In this document: one piece after another, positions 50,255-62,794 of the stretch
Numbering within the stretch: the first letter of the stretch is position 1
How the letters are laid out: each line of letters starts with the position of its first letter
From: Marchantia polymorpha subsp. ruderalis
Lineage: Eukaryota > Streptophyta > Marchantiopsida > Marchantiales > Marchantiaceae
Direction: 5' to 3'
DNA length: 64,000 nt
Assembly: GCA_037833965.1 (NCBI GenBank)
Contig: AP031353.1
Location: 29,886,501-29,950,500, forward strand
Notes under the pieces: generated by a model
Told to the model about the DNA's origin: nothing
Seen by the model: only the letters and a program-made list of their open reading frames with translations
The model's database searches: none
Translations under genes and position numbers: made by a program

Positions 50255-53200
50255 ATGGGAAACTGCTGGGCAAAGCCAGGACCAACAAAATCTGGGAGTA
50301 CCGACTTCAGTAATTCCGGTATAACTTACATCTAATCTGCTCTCTCTCTCCTCTCTCTATTGTCTGTGGTGCGTACCTAGTTGTCTCTCATCCTCGATGC
50401 TGCCTAATTTCTGGATATGACTGAGGTGAGTGATTACCTGTTCGTCAAATACCACCTGATAGCAAGTTCTCTAGACTTAGCGAAGTTAGAGTGATGTCTG
50501 AGCGTTCCTGTAAGGTGTTTGCGACTAATCGATCCGTCTACCGTGTTCTACGGTATTGTAGCTGCCAGTGCGTGAGCTGTCACGTTTCCCTTAGTCTTGG
50601 CTGTTCTTTTCATTGGTGTAAAAGTATATGAGTCGCATGTGGTGACTGTGCATCTTAGCCTGGAAACTTGTTTTACATCTAATAGTTCTGCCGGCTTCCT
50701 GTATCGTCTGGACGACTTTTAGATGAGGGAAGAAAACTTGGCAAGAGACGATGAGTAACTTGGAAGCGTTTTTTCTACAGGCGGTGATTTACCTGATGTG
50801 ACTCCAAGGATTGCACTACCTACGGTTGATGATTCAGTTCGAGGACAACATCTTCGTGTGTTTACTTACCAGGAGCTAAGGGCTGCGACTCGTAATTTTC
50901 GACCAGATAGTCTTTTAGGCGAGGGGGGCTTTGGGTGCGTTTTTAAGGGGTGGATAGATGAAAATGGTACGGGGGCGGTTAAACCAGGAACAGGTTTGGT
51001 GGTCGCGGTGAAGCAGCTCAATCAAGAAGGCCTTCAAGGGCACAAAGAGTGGCTGGTACGGGGAAGCTCCTTGTTGTCATAAATCTCACCTCTACATTTC
51101 GTTTGGAGAGGAAAAGGATCTAACCATCGGCTCCAGTCCAAGGAGTTATTGCTTAGTTCGGTCATCGAGCTTGTGGGTCGTCCATCTACTTTCCGCTGAA
51201 AAACTTTCTTGTTGTGGTGATAGGCGGAGGTGAACTTTCTGGGCCAGTTGCATCACCCGAATTTAGTGAAGCTGATAGGCTATTGCTGCGAAGACGATCA
51301 ACGACTACTTGTCTATGAGTTTATGCCCAGGGGGAGTTTGGAAAATCATCTATTCAGGAGTAAGTTTTATCTCGAAGATTATAGTAAAACGTGTATTCAT
51401 GAACGGTTACTCCATTCCAAGTGGGTATTACGTCACTCATTGGAAGTTCATTCAACAAGATTTGTAGGTGATCGTATGAACAACTTTCCGAGTTATCAAT
51501 CTGATCATAAGCAGGAATTTGAATAGAAGTTATTACTATGGTTTATATTCAACTTTACTCGGCAATTTCCACGATCACTTGAGGGATAGATACGTCACAT
51601 CCCCCAATGACAGTATCTTTCACATGATTTTTCACGTGGTCGTTTTTAGATGTTTTGGTGAATTATCTTGAAATTCGTCACGCAGTACAAACCATGTCAT
51701 CCGTCACTTCGTCAATTGAGAGTTATATGATTTAGTTGTCTGAAATTGAACACTTTGCACAGCATGAGGTCATTCTTAATCGGCTGGAGTTCACACACCT
51801 TCACCTTTATTTCTGCTGAATTGGAAATTACCATTTTGTGACACAGACCGTCTGTTTTATTGCGTCCTATGGTACATTTCTTTACCTCCTTTATGTTGGT
51901 TTAAAGACTCATACGGTTCAGTCGGATGGAGATTCGTACCACTAACTCTTACACGGTTGACGATTACTACTCCATAATATGGAGCATATCATCCGTCAGA
52001 TTCCTGTAATATGGGAACTTTTTATTTTTATGATTTACCCCTTGCTATATCTCAGTTGTGAGTAGTGCTTCCTATAATATTGATGTGAAGTTAAGAATTT
52101 TAACCCATTTCCACCTATTTCTCTACACTAATTTATGGCATGGTATCTGCAATGATAGTCATCTTTCGAAAAGAATTCTACGCATCCTACTTTCCTTAGG
52201 TTTTTGCTCAGTCGTGTTTCAACAACATACCTTTCCATTACTCGTTTGTGTAAGTTGTCTCTGATTAAGAAACTTGAAGGTTAAGAGTCACCAACACATG
52301 TAGGCTTTAGCTGTGTCATACAAAGATCCTTCATTTTGCGCTTTTCTTTTTTTGTTGGCTGTTCGCGGGAGTTGAGTTAGTTGAGGCACCTGTCAGATTC
52401 TATTGCCTACCGTTATATGATACCTCGGACTTTTTATGCACTCAGTACTAAACACAGCTTGCTAGTATTGCAACGTTGATTGACGTTAGAGACATAGAAT
52501 GTAATGCCTCCGCGCTGCAGAGGAAGCTGCCACGATAGGTGAGGCGTAGCCGAAAACTTGTACTGACTTGAACATATTTACCAAATTGTAGAAGCGGTGA
52601 AATATTGGGGGAGTTTTTTTTTTCAATCCTTGCTATTTTTTCCCTTACGTTTCTCTTGTTTCTGTTGATTTCTGCCATTACTACAATGTTTAGGTAGCTA
52701 TACTGTATACATTTTGTTTCAATGACTTTTTTATTTGTTGGAGTCAGTTTTTAATAACATTTCTTATATTGGATCAACCTCACAAACGAATTTAAATTTC
52801 ACTTTCTTATGGTTACCATGGTATTGGTGCTTGTTATTGAAAGGAGAAATTTCTGGAGAGTTTCTTATTTCAAGGTTACTATGGAAACGCACACAAGTTC
52901 ACAACGATGTGATTGTGGCTACATGTTGGACTGTGAACCAATTAGGAACGGATGTTTCTGTAGATGAGCTTCCCAGCGTAAAGTTTGTGTTATATGCTCT
53001 TCCAACATTGCATAGAGATAGTATCATGTAGTTTTTTTTGTATGAACTGTGAACAAATTGGAAAGGGGATATTTTTCTGAAAAGCTTCTCTCACGTAATT
53101 CGTTTATTTTTCTCCATCCTTGCAGAGGGTGCACTACCTCTCCCCTGGGCAGTTAGGATGAAGATTGCATTTGGAGCTGCCAAGGGATTGGCTTTCTTGC

Positions 53201-54138
53201 ACGAAGGAGCCGAAAAGCACGAGAAACACGTCATCTATCGTGACTTCAAGACCTCCAACATTCTTCTGGACTCAGTATGCATCGACTCCTATTGCTTCTA
53301 TCATAATCGTGAATAAATTATTTCGTATGTATGATTTTATTTGGTATATTTACTGGTTGAAATGGATATGTTATGTTAAGATGACTTATTATCTACGGTG
53401 GATAGAAGTGTTTTTTTCCTTTCAACTTTTATTAGGTTTCTTATATATGAGGTACTTATGTAAAGAGTAACTTACAACGTGGTCCTTGTTTATTTGGTTA
53501 CAATCTAGGACTACACCGCTAAACTTTCCGATTTTGGTCTAGCAAAGGACGGTCCTGAAGGAGACAAGACGCATGTGTCCACCCGTGTGATGGGGACTTA
53601 TGGGTATGCTGCCCCGGAGTATGTGATGACCGGTCATCTCACTCCACGGAGTGATGTATATTCATTTGGAGTGGTGCTATTGGAAATGTTGACGGGTCGA
53701 AAATCTATGGACAAGAATAGACCAAGTGGGGAGCAAAATCTGGTGGAATGGGCAAGACCTTATTTGGGAGAAAAGCGAAAATTGTTCCGTTTGATAGATC
53801 CTCGTCTTGACAACCAGTATAGTTTGAGAGGTCTACAAAAGGCAGCCATCCTTGCTCATCATTGTCTTAGCAGGGATCCAAAATCGAGACCTCAGATGGG
53901 TGATGTGGTAGACACACTGAAACCCTTGCTAGATCTGAAAGACATGGCCGGCAGCACATCCAACCAGCCAGTCTCATCCGACCGGGATCGTAAATTTTAC
54001 GGAAATGGAAACGGCTACCACTACGGACAGAACCATAGCCATCAGTCGATGAGAAACGGGGGAGGAAGACCAGGCGGTGGGGGTTCACAGGTGTCTTCGT
54101 ATGCGAAGTCTCCCAGACAACTTGGCAGAGGGGCATAA
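50255..54138 (+). CDS. Receptor-like cytoplasmic kinase, RLCK-VII/PBL type
   Basis: Coding exons 50255-50318, 50781-51055, 51224-51359, 53126-53274 and 53509-54138 join to 417 residues with agreeing phases and GT-AG introns. The N-terminus MGNCW carries Gly2 for N-myristoylation and Cys4 for palmitoylation, placing it at the plasma membrane. The kinase domain starts near 62: [12 protein letters not shown] at 68-79, VAVK with Lys99, [14 protein letters not shown], catalytic [10 protein letters not shown] with Asp198 (RD kinase), DFG at 216-218, and an activation loop [18 protein letters not shown]. Ser232/Thr233 match the sites that receptor kinases phosphorylate in BIK1-like proteins. The family (APK1, PBL, BIK1) relays pattern-receptor and developmental signals. 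The tail after 330 is Gly/Ser/His-rich. A three-residue excess (EKHEKH at 188-193) precedes the catalytic loop. Intron 3 is 1766 bp. I cannot name the exact orthologue. Confidence 0.93.
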
Positions 54139-55342
54139 CTAAACATAGTTTTTTCTTCACTGAAATTGTATCCATATACACAATCCAATATCGTCGGCTT
54201 GCTGTCTGGTGGTGTCAAGAAGCACAGCACCTGGCTATGGCATTCTGTTGGAATGACATCGTTTGTGGAAGCTGCTAACCTGCTATGTAATTTAAGGCAG
54301 TAGTATTATAGTTATGGTTGGCTGAGGTTGTGAGTCACATCATTATAAAAGCTCTAAGGCAATAAGTCTGTTTTTGGAGATCAAGGTATTGTTGGCAGTT
54401 AAGAGACACCATGCCATGGTACCGGGATGATAGGCGGAATATAATTGGTTTCCATTTGGTATGCGAGCCTGTATTTTGGCCAATATTTGGATATATGGAG
54501 GCTGTATATTTGAGCCCCCAACGCTCCTCGTTTCCATCTGCCACACCACAGTAAAAGCTTCATCGTTGCTGCTTTACTTGAAACCCAGGAAACATACGCC
54601 AGCTCTAGAACACCTGGTGTGGTGAGATGGAACATGTGGTTCTACTTCTGCTGTTGCGCATCCTGTTTTGGTAGGTAGCTTAGCACTCATGGTGCATTAT
54701 GTCAGCTTGTAGTCTGGCTCCTAGTACACTACGTGTAAGATATTCTGCTGTGAAAATGTGTGTATCATTGTTTGTCATAGCAGAATCACCACCCCTTGCT
54801 AGATTCGTCTGTGGACTTGTGGTTGGTACTGTTTTGACTCTACTTAGGATCTGGAGACCTGTATAAGAGGACGTACATGAGAGGACGGTAGCTGTTTGAG
54901 TACCAACATGCGGAGTCATGCTCAGTGAACGTTGTGTCTGAACTTCGCAAAGCTGCTGAGGCAGCGACACTGGTATTTTCTTTTCAGTCTTCGGACAAGA
55001 AATTAGTTGCTTATGGTTTTGAGGACGTCCATCCTGGCATAGATGTAAGCACAGGATACGGAATATTACCTCACTCAATCAAGTTGTCGAAGCCTCTTAA
55101 CCGAAGCCTAGAATCTGCTAGTATTTATATTTTCCTGTTGGTTCATGGCCTTGGGTTTTTAACGGTAGAAAATGAATTTAGCTTCAGAACCTCCGGTGGA
55201 AGCCAAATTTGTCTGGTGGTACTGCCGCCAGTGAAATGTCCTATGAATAGATGCACGGAAATTTGAACAATGTGTACTGGATGTAAATCGTTACCTTGCA
55301 ATACTTCTGTCGGGATGGTAAATTAATCGTAGCTCTTCCGAT
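54139..55342. other. 3' flank of the kinase gene
   Basis: The first part should be the kinase 3' untranslated region. A plus-strand open frame at 54925-55266 without an ATG start shows no known domain. No supportable gene was found. Confidence 0.4.
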
Positions 55343-55463
55343 TTTTGTTGTGTAGACGCAAGTGTGTTTGATTCATCCATACATGGAGTTAAGTCCTACT
55401 CATTTTGGTTGTGTAGACGTCAGTGGCTTTGATTCATCCTTTTATGGTGTTAAGTGATACTGA
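55343..55463. repeat. Two tandem copies of a 61-bp unit
   Basis: Both units contain TTGTGTAGACG, TTTGATTCATCC, ATGG-GTTAAGT and TACT. Their TGTAGACG cores start at 55351 and 55412, 61 bp apart. Identity is roughly 80 percent. Confidence 0.75.
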
Positions 55464-55676
55464 GTGAGCTCGGATTGGATTATAAATCAACATATACAAA
55501 ACGAAATCACATGTGCTCTTGTACGCGGTTGTATTTCACGCTTAAATGTGCTTCTACCTAGTGAGGTTTGATTGGATGACAGTTCGAGTTACACGAAACG
55601 AAATCCCATGTGCGATCACAGAGGTTTGTGTTTTGCGCATTAAATGTATGAGAAATTTGCGGATGATTAGAATCAC

Positions 55677-55756
55677 GCAATCGATGCTGAAAGACATTCG
55701 TTGAATTTTTTTTACTGCAATAGATGTTGAAAGACGTTCGTTGAACTTTTTCGTGT
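55677..55756. repeat. Two tandem copies of a 40-bp unit
   Basis: Units start at 55677 and 55717 (GCAATCGATG versus GCAATAGATG, then TGAAAGAC-TTCGTTGAA) and run on through T-rich tails. There are only a few differences between copies. Confidence 0.75.
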
Positions 55757-57189
55757 ACTGTGCTCTGACTTGGAGTCATTATTATTATCATGACATAGCC
55801 CGTGGAAACACAACATTTACAAGATCGACTGTAAACACATTCGTACGAGATTGTTGCAAATCTACGAGATTTGGTTTTCCCTACTATGCACATGTTGAGC
55901 GCACTGTAATCGCAAGAGCGGTGGTGGATGAGGTTGAGATCGAGCGCAAGCATGATTGTGTTCTACGTCAGATCGGTATGAGTTTACTGCGATCAATTTC
56001 TTCCTTTCTACGTGTGTCAGTTTGGAATCTCTGGTTTGTATGTATTCGTTTATCTAAGTATGCATATGCAACGATGAAATATAATATGAGTACACGCAAA
56101 GACTATGAAAACTGTATTGGAGTGGAGTCTCAGCTGATTACGTCGACGGAATTCTTATGTATTGTACGTAAGTGGAAGGCAGTTTTTACGTAGGGTACAC
56201 ATCGCGGAAGTACAGCTAGAACGTTACCTAGTGGGAATCAAGCGATTCAGAACTGTAATTTTACCCCATCACTAATCCACTACCCTACCACTAATACGGA
56301 TTGCAACTTGAAGACCAGAAGTACAGCTAGAGTAAGATTCCACTCAATGTCAAAAAAAAGCATAGCTAGGTTACAATTGGACGTGTTGTTGTTACATATT
56401 ACACGTCAAATTGTAATTTTCTATCAATGAAAACCATGGAGTTTTACATACTAACGCATGGTTTGTCATTGCTTGAAAATCAAATATCGATATAATAGCA
56501 ACCGAGGTGGGGAAGAAATTGTGCTTGTAACAATGTCAATCAAGAAATTTTTGCGGGTGACGAAACCTTGACCTGAACCCAATATTCAATACTGGGGTCT
56601 ATTTACTTACTAACAACTAAAATTCTGCTCGTATTTACTACCCAGAAGATATAAGAATGCAAATTACCACCCAAATATTCAATTAATTTAAGGTGTAACT
56701 CTTTGTGTTATCTAGTGTGTAAACTAAGGGGAGGAAATTCAACAATTTTGATCCAATGTACATGAGATAAGTGACAAATCATATGCATTAATACTTTTCT
56801 ACATAACTAGATTATTATTCTAACGTGTAATTTGAAGTAAGTGAATAATATTAATGCACTAATGAACTAATGAAATACATATAATGCAATCTAATATATC
56901 ATTAAAAATTTATTTATAAATTTTTTATTTAATAATAGATAGTCGAAACATAAATCATAAGAATTTTGAACATATATCAATAAGATTATATTTGTTTCTA
57001 CATTATGATAAGAGTTTAATAATAGATGATAGTAATTCTTGAGATCAAAAGACAAACTACATGAGAAAAAAATGATACATTTCTTCAAGGTTTGATCAAG
57101 GAAAATTTTTTACAATGATTTTTAGTTTTATATTGCATAGAAATTAGTGCAAATGTAAAATTATTAAACTTCACATTATCCAAATGTCA
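55757..57189. other. Intergenic DNA, AT content rising rightward
   Basis: A 150-codon plus-strand open frame (55741-56193) shows no domain and overlaps the tandem repeat. I do not call it a gene. A 14-bp direct repeat, GAAGTACAGCTAGA, occurs at about 56206 and 56317. Beyond 56400 the sequence is AT-rich without features. Confidence 0.4.
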
Positions 57190-57432
57190 GTTCAAAATAT
57201 GCAAGACAATGATAGGTAGAAAGTTACACACGAGTACAAGCAGTTTAAAAGTGCTACGTCAATGGGAAAAATATGCGAGAAACTTTACCACCAAAGTGAA
57301 ACCGCAACAGGTACAAGTGCAAAAGCATAAGGTTATATATATCCAACAACAATGACCAACCTAGCTATAAATAGCTAGAACCTGAGGTTACTCATTAATC
57401 AAAGTTAATCTCAACAATCTTCCCCTTAACTC
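57190..57432 (-). repeat. 3' LTR start and polypurine tract
   Basis: CTCAACA ending at 57416 is the reverse complement of the TGTTGAG LTR start, identical to the terminus at 3905. ATCTTCCCCTTAA at 57417-57429 is the reverse complement of the purine tract. Minus-strand TATA-like sequences lie around 57335-57375. The left limit of the LTR is a guess. Confidence 0.55.
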
Positions 57433-57979
57433 ATGTTAAGAAAACAGTAACCTTTGTAATCTACATTATTATTCCACAAAAAGTTCTAGACGAAATTCTA
57501 TCACAATGACGTTTCTTTACACGAGAGTTAAATAAAACTAAACCGTAGCCATATCTGGATAGAGTAATAACATAAAGAGGTAATTGAGAACTTGCTAGCA
57601 TAGAAAGAATAGGAACCTCGTAATTTGTATATTTACTTCGCAAAAAATTCTAATAATAAATCTAATACAAGGCTCCTCATTATACGAGAGTTAATTAGAA
57701 TTAAGCTGTAGTCATCACAAATTAATAGATAGAGTAAATATATAAAAATATAACTGAAAATACTATGCTAGCAAAACTCTACATGTGCTCCCCATGCACA
57801 AACTGTATAGTAGCACAATGTCGCATGAAATTCTCCAAATGAATAATTCTAAAACTCATGAACTAGAATGAGTTCTTTGTCAATCGGGACTAGCTCAATC
57901 GTTTTATCAAACACTGCATGTATAATAAAGTGAAACCTAATGTCAATGTGCTTCACTATGCTATCCATGATCTGGTTTG

Positions 57980-58280
57980 CAGCCAAATGTGAAGCATTCT
58001 AGCTATCACAATGAAGATTAACCGCGACCTCTATCAATACTATCTCCATGATAAGCATATCCAACCATATAGCTTCCTTTGCTACTTCTGCAGCTGCCAC
58101 ATACTTAGCTTCCATTGTTGACTGAGCTACGCACTTCTCAAGGTAGATCTCCGACTAATGCTTCCACCACTAAATGTAAACACATACCTAGTTGTGAATC
58201 TTCTTTTCTCTAAATCTAATCCATAGTCAGCATCAACGTAGCCAAACAAGGATTTAACTTTGTCTACTAAATCATCAAAT
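57980..58280 (-). pseudogene. copia RNase H
   Basis: Minus-strand translation at about 58215-58260 gives GYVDADYGLDLEKRR, matching the copia RNase H motif GYxDADYAxDLDxRRS. The following VNAQ-E-A-KYVAAA-like segment lies at about 58085-58130. This copy still has its first catalytic Asp, unlike the relic at 1838-1925. Confidence 0.7.
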
Positions 58281-58349
58281 AGTTAGCCATAATCCACAAT
58301 ACTCTTCAGATATCTCAGATTCATTTCATTGCTTCCTAATGAGCTTTCC

Positions 58350-59270
58350 TTGGATTCAACATATACCTGCTCACTTTACTCAATATCAAGCCTATTGCAC
58401 ATCATCAAATATATGAAGATACCTACAATATGTTCATAGTGTACACATAATATATATCTATTATATATATATATACTTATCTATACTTATTATATATATA
58501 TATATATATATAATAAGTATATCATACTACTTTCTAATTTTTCCTTTCTATTGTCAAGTATACGACTAACATACTTGTTCTAATTCAATCATAGACTCTT
58601 CTAATCAAAATCTCTATGAATTTTCATGCATAATATCCTCTTTGAATTTCCCATATCCTTCATCTTTAATGCGGATTTCAGTTGATTCTTACATTCATCA
58701 ACATCAGATTGGTTCTTTGTCGAGATCAACATGTTGTCAACATAGAATACTAGAACGATGACATTGAACATATCATCATTCATCTTCTTCATGTAAACAC
58801 AAGGATCATACACGCTTTGTAAAAAGTACTTGTGCCTTCATGAACTCATCAAATTGCGTGTTCCACTGCCTAAGAGCTTGTTTTATTCCGTACAATGATT
58901 TCAACAATCTACAAACCAATCTCTCCTGATCTTTGATCTCAAAGCCAACAACTATTTCATGTAAATCTACTTCTCTAAATATCCACAGAGAAATATTGTA
59001 ATCACATTCATTTGGTCCATAACAAGTTTGAATATTGCAACCACTGCATATACAAGACAAATTATAACATACTTCGCTACAGGAGAGAAAACTTTGTTGT
59101 AGTTCACACCATTTTACTATGTGAAATCTCTAGCCATCACTTGGATTTGAAGATTCTTGCCTCGTCTCTTACTGGATTGTCCTTCAACACTGATTGACTT
59201 CAAGTGGGTATTATACTCACTTAGAGTCAATCAGTGTCTAATCTTTAGAATGCTCCAGCTCTCAAGTCTT
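58350..59270 (-). pseudogene. copia reverse transcriptase
   Basis: Reading the minus strand: FREVDLHEIVVGFE near 58930-58985, VCRLLKSLYGIKQ then WNTQFDEFM near 58850-58925, VFYVDNMLIST near 58730-58760 (family YVDDMLI, second catalytic Asp changed to Asn), MKIHRDF near 58610, and a decayed CTRPDIA region with EAMKWILRYLK-like sequence at 58300-58410. Frames change between segments. Confidence 0.8.
58449..58520. repeat. TA microsatellite inside the RT relic
   Basis: Alternating TA runs are interrupted by CTTATC and CTTAT. They fall between the IHRDF and CTRPDIA parts of RT and so expand a formerly coding stretch. Confidence 0.7.
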
Positions 59271-59597
59271 GTTGTCAATCAATGATTGTATCGTCCGCTC
59301 CATAGCAGCAGCTGAAGCTTGTTGACCAAAGCTTGAGCTTCCATGTATGAAGAAGTTTCACCTCCTTTCAAGATCAACGCTTTATCATCACATCATATGT
59401 GTGAAGGTCACAATCTTTGAGAATGAATGAGTTGGTCCATACACCAAACCTCTAATGAGTCCTATTATCACGATATGATCTTCTAGTTGACGTTTTCGAT
59501 TGATCTCTATCGTCTAATACTGTTGCAATAGGCTCATCAACAATAACCTGCTCATGTAGTCTATGTTACTCAAGAACTTGCTTCACATGCACCGGTG

Positions 59598-60300
59598 CTA
59601 CTTCTTGTAACAAATCATGAGTGATATAATGATCAAGCTTCCGCATAACAACATCCATGAGCAAAGATTTTTCCTTGTTAGTACGGGGAGACTCAAAACT
59701 CTTTTACTCTTCAATAAGCTCGGCTCATTGAAAGAAACATTCCTATTGACAATAAACTTACATGCTACTGGATTTAAACGCCTGTCACCTTTCATTCTAT
59801 TAGCATATCCAAAAGAACGATATTTCTTGGATGTAGGATTGAACTTAATCTTGTGCTCCTTTGGTGTGAGAGTATAAGCAATAAAACAAAAAAATTCTCA
59901 AATGATTTTAATCCGCCATACGTTTATGGCTCAATTCAGACCCTCCTCTATACAATACATCTAACATTCCTCAAAAGTATACTTGCCACCATTATCGAAT
60001 CGTAGATATTTCACCTTGTGGCCAGTTTGACTCTCAACTAGTATGCGCCAACTTCTAAAGGTTGAAAACATTTCAGACTTGTGGATAAAAAAATATATAC
60101 TAGCATATTTGGAGTATTCATCTATTAAAAAAATAATTTACTTTCCAGAAAGTGATGCAGCAGGAGATGGTTTCCACACGTCAATATGTACATACTCAAG
60201 TATATCCGTGAAACTATGATTTCTAACACCAAAAGCTTACCTAGGCTATTTTTTCATGATGCAATGCTAAATCAACTTTACCCAAATCCGATAACATATT
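59598..60300 (-). pseudogene. copia integrase
   Basis: Minus-strand reading gives, in order: HIDVWKPSPAAS (first catalytic Asp, family D-W-GP) near 60150-60190; FLIDEYSKYASIYFF near 60085-60140 (family DDYSRxxWVYF); GHKVKYLRFDNGGKYTFEEC near 59965-60025 (second Asp, family LRSDNGGEY); and the C-terminal RRLNPVACKFIVNRNVSFNE near 59735-59790. Several stops are present. Confidence 0.85.
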
Positions 60301-60779
60301 TTTTTCATCAAGAAAAGATATATAGCGATCATTCATATGACATGATCTGGAATGTCATACATGAGACCTTTCAACGCAAAATCTGGTAAAGTTAACTTTT
60401 CCACAAATAGTAGTTTCTCTAGCAAGTACAAATTATTGTACTTGTACCTCCGAAGTAAACCTAACCTAGATCAGCTTATGGTTGATCAAACATGCGGATC
60501 TTTACAAATCCAACATCCTCAATTCTACAAGATTGGTCATTTTCCATAAAAACTAAATAGTTTAATCCTAAGTATGTACAAAATAACTCTCTAATGTAAC
60601 AAATGTGATAAGATTCAGCACTCGTTAGAGTCCGTAAGTCACCAACAATTTTTGATGAACTACAAAATACATATTTCTGACATCATAGGTCATTTGCAAA
60701 CTAACTATCCTTCTTGGTATCAAAATGCTATGCAAAGTTCGTCACAAGATGGAAGATTGTACCTTTGAATGTCATCAGA

Positions 60780-61545
60780 CAATATTTCTTGATGTGATCA
60801 CTTTTGCCACATCTCTAATATGTCAAATTTTTCATGTCACGTGACTGAGATTTAAACTAGATTATCTTCTCCTTAGAAGATCTGGATCTTTGTCTCTACA
60901 ATCCCATTTGTCGTGAATCTTTGGTATTTTTTGGATGTGACTGACCTTATGATACAATAAATGTGAACCTAGAAATGAATGGATGAAATGATGACAACAT
61001 ATCATGTTTCACCTCGTCTGCCAAGAGAGCACTTACAATATCTTTTTAAGTGATAGCTTTGTTATCATGATGAAGTGGAATCTTTGATAGTGTTAAGTAG
61101 GAAAGAGTCGGTGAGTGAAGAAGATGCATAGCTTTTTTCATGTCGGAAAACTTCTTTCTCATACTCTAGAGATCTACCAACAAATCACCGTAGGCATGAA
61201 TATGATCTGGGATATTCGTTCTCGGCATCTTGCTGAAGTTCAACAACCTCATGTAGGTGTGCATCATATATGACTGTTACTTTTGATGGAATTGTCGGTG
61301 AAGAGCATCGAACAATTGTGTGACCTCGACATATTTCTCAACCTGCTTCATAACCAAAGAATCTAGATGTTTCATCATCATTTAGAATGACTATTCCTTT
61401 GAGTCACTCCATTCAATGTTGCTAATCTGCATAAGCTAATCTCTTATCAACATAGCGAGATCCATGAACCTCAACTTGACTTTTAATTACTTTTTCCAAA
61501 GCATATAATCATCTTGGCCATCAAAGGATATGATGTATACCCTAA
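60780..61545 (-). pseudogene. copia gag with CCHC zinc knuckle
   Basis: Minus-strand reading begins near 61540 with DGQDDYMLWKK (family FDGTNYxxWK), then LDSLVMKQVEKYVE and LFDALHRQFHQ, then MRLLNFSKM and IPDHIHAYGDLL, ending in a knuckle RCGKSDHIKKYCL at about 60786-60830. This is the UBN2-type gag order. Stops interrupt it, and the first knuckle Cys is lost. Confidence 0.75.
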
Positions 61546-61619
61546 TAGTCTAAACCGTCATGATATCATCTCTGTTACACAAAAACTAGACTCAATAGTT
61601 GATTCCGCAAATAATTACT

Positions 61620-62110
61620 CCTTGTGGATCATCTTTCTTTCATTTTGGAAGTTGCCTGCATCTGTCCGCAATTGTCCGCAACTGCCTTCGCATGCGCGTG
61701 CTACCCGGTCTTGTCCCAACCTACCTATATAGCCTCAACGCGGCTCCTACGTGGCCTTGACCTAGGTCCGCGCAAACTACTCTCCCTTGTCAGGCTGACT
61801 CTCGGTTGACCTCTTGTTTTCCCGTCTAAATCTAACATAAATTTCTGTCAAAATTCTTGTTAGAGAAGAAAGCAAAAGCATGTGTGCTTGATGTTCCTTG
61901 TATTAACACTCCTAAACTTGAGGCTCTGAAATTGTCTGAAAGAGTTTTGAAATTCCCGTCAAATTTTATTTCCAGGCTTCAAATTTTGTTTGAATTTGGA
62001 TCAAATTTTCTTTGGAAATATCATGTTACTTGTTATTTCTTTCTTGCTCCTAATGGTTTGCTAGTTTACTTTGATTTTTCATCAATTTTCTCTTAGAGTA
62101 CAATCTTCAA
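61620..62110. other. GC-shifted insert between gag and PBS
   Basis: A GC-rich patch (61660-61830), with a CTATATAG motif near 61727, is followed by a plus-strand open frame (61857-62096) encoding a Phe-rich 79-residue peptide with no known domain. Copia leaders are usually short, so about 1.2 kb between PBS and gag suggests an insertion here. No terminal repeats were found. Confidence 0.4.
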
Positions 62111-62778
62111 TCAATTCAGAGACTCGATCATTATCCAAGGTCTGGAAAACAAACCAACTTTAAGTATGTTCCTCGATAGGTCATCGTTCTTTTTCAACCA
62201 CCTTATAACAAAATTACCTATCCATTAGTACAAGAATACCTCCATGCTAAGTTGGACAACCTCGATAGATAATCCAGTGATATCTCCTACCGTCTTACAA
62301 CCACGACCATCCGAACCAATATACATCGCCTTTGATAGCTAATATGTAATTGTACATTGAGAGTCAAGAGTAGCATGTGAAGAAAAAGTAGGGTTGGAAC
62401 ACTTCATATTGAGGATAGATTGTAAAAAGATTGTTGGAGTTCATGAGAGAACAGCTATGCCCAAAATCACAATGGCAAGACTGGTTGTCCAAGTTAAGAT
62501 CATTGATCGCCAAACTATCACCACCTCAAACTTCGTGACTTTGAACTTCGACTTCGTTTTGAAAAAATTTCAAGCTTAGACTAAGAATAAACTATCACAT
62601 TCAAACTTTGATTCAAACTCAAACTCAAACATTCATCCAAATTCAAAATTTCATGACACTCACCAGAAAAACGTCAAAAACATTGTCACCGACACAAAAT
62701 CCGTCAACGATAATCCATCAGCAACAGAATATTTGTCAGCAACTTTTGCCACACACACAGTCAAAATAACACAACCTT

Positions 62779-62790
62779 GCTCTAAGACCA
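62779..62790 (-). other. Primer-binding site of the copia element
   Basis: GCTCTAAGACCA is the reverse complement of TGGTCTTAGAGC, two changes from the initiator Met-tRNA-complementary PBS TGGTATCAGAGC common in plant copia elements. It is followed by ATTTGTTGG, but an LTR does not clearly follow. Confidence 0.6.
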
Positions 62791-62794
62791 ATTT

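Larger units (their letters stand above)
57190..62790 (-). mobile_element. Ty1/copia element with gag-int-RT-RNase H order, minus strand
   Basis: This is the best preserved copia copy. From high to low coordinate it holds a PBS (62779-62790), an insert (about 61620-62110), gag with a CCHC knuckle, integrase, RT and RNase H, then a polypurine tract and 3' LTR start (57416). Integrase before RT identifies the Ty1/copia (Pseudoviridae) order. Stops and frameshifts occur throughout, and the RT site is YVDN instead of YVDD, so it is inactive. The expected 5' LTR is missing beyond the PBS. Confidence 0.85.

Noticed and set aside
54925..55266. 113-codon open frame without ATG
   Set aside because: No domain; lies in the kinase 3' flank.
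55741..56193. 150-codon plus-strand open frame
   Set aside because: Starts inside a tandem repeat, no domain, no intron signals linking it to other exons.
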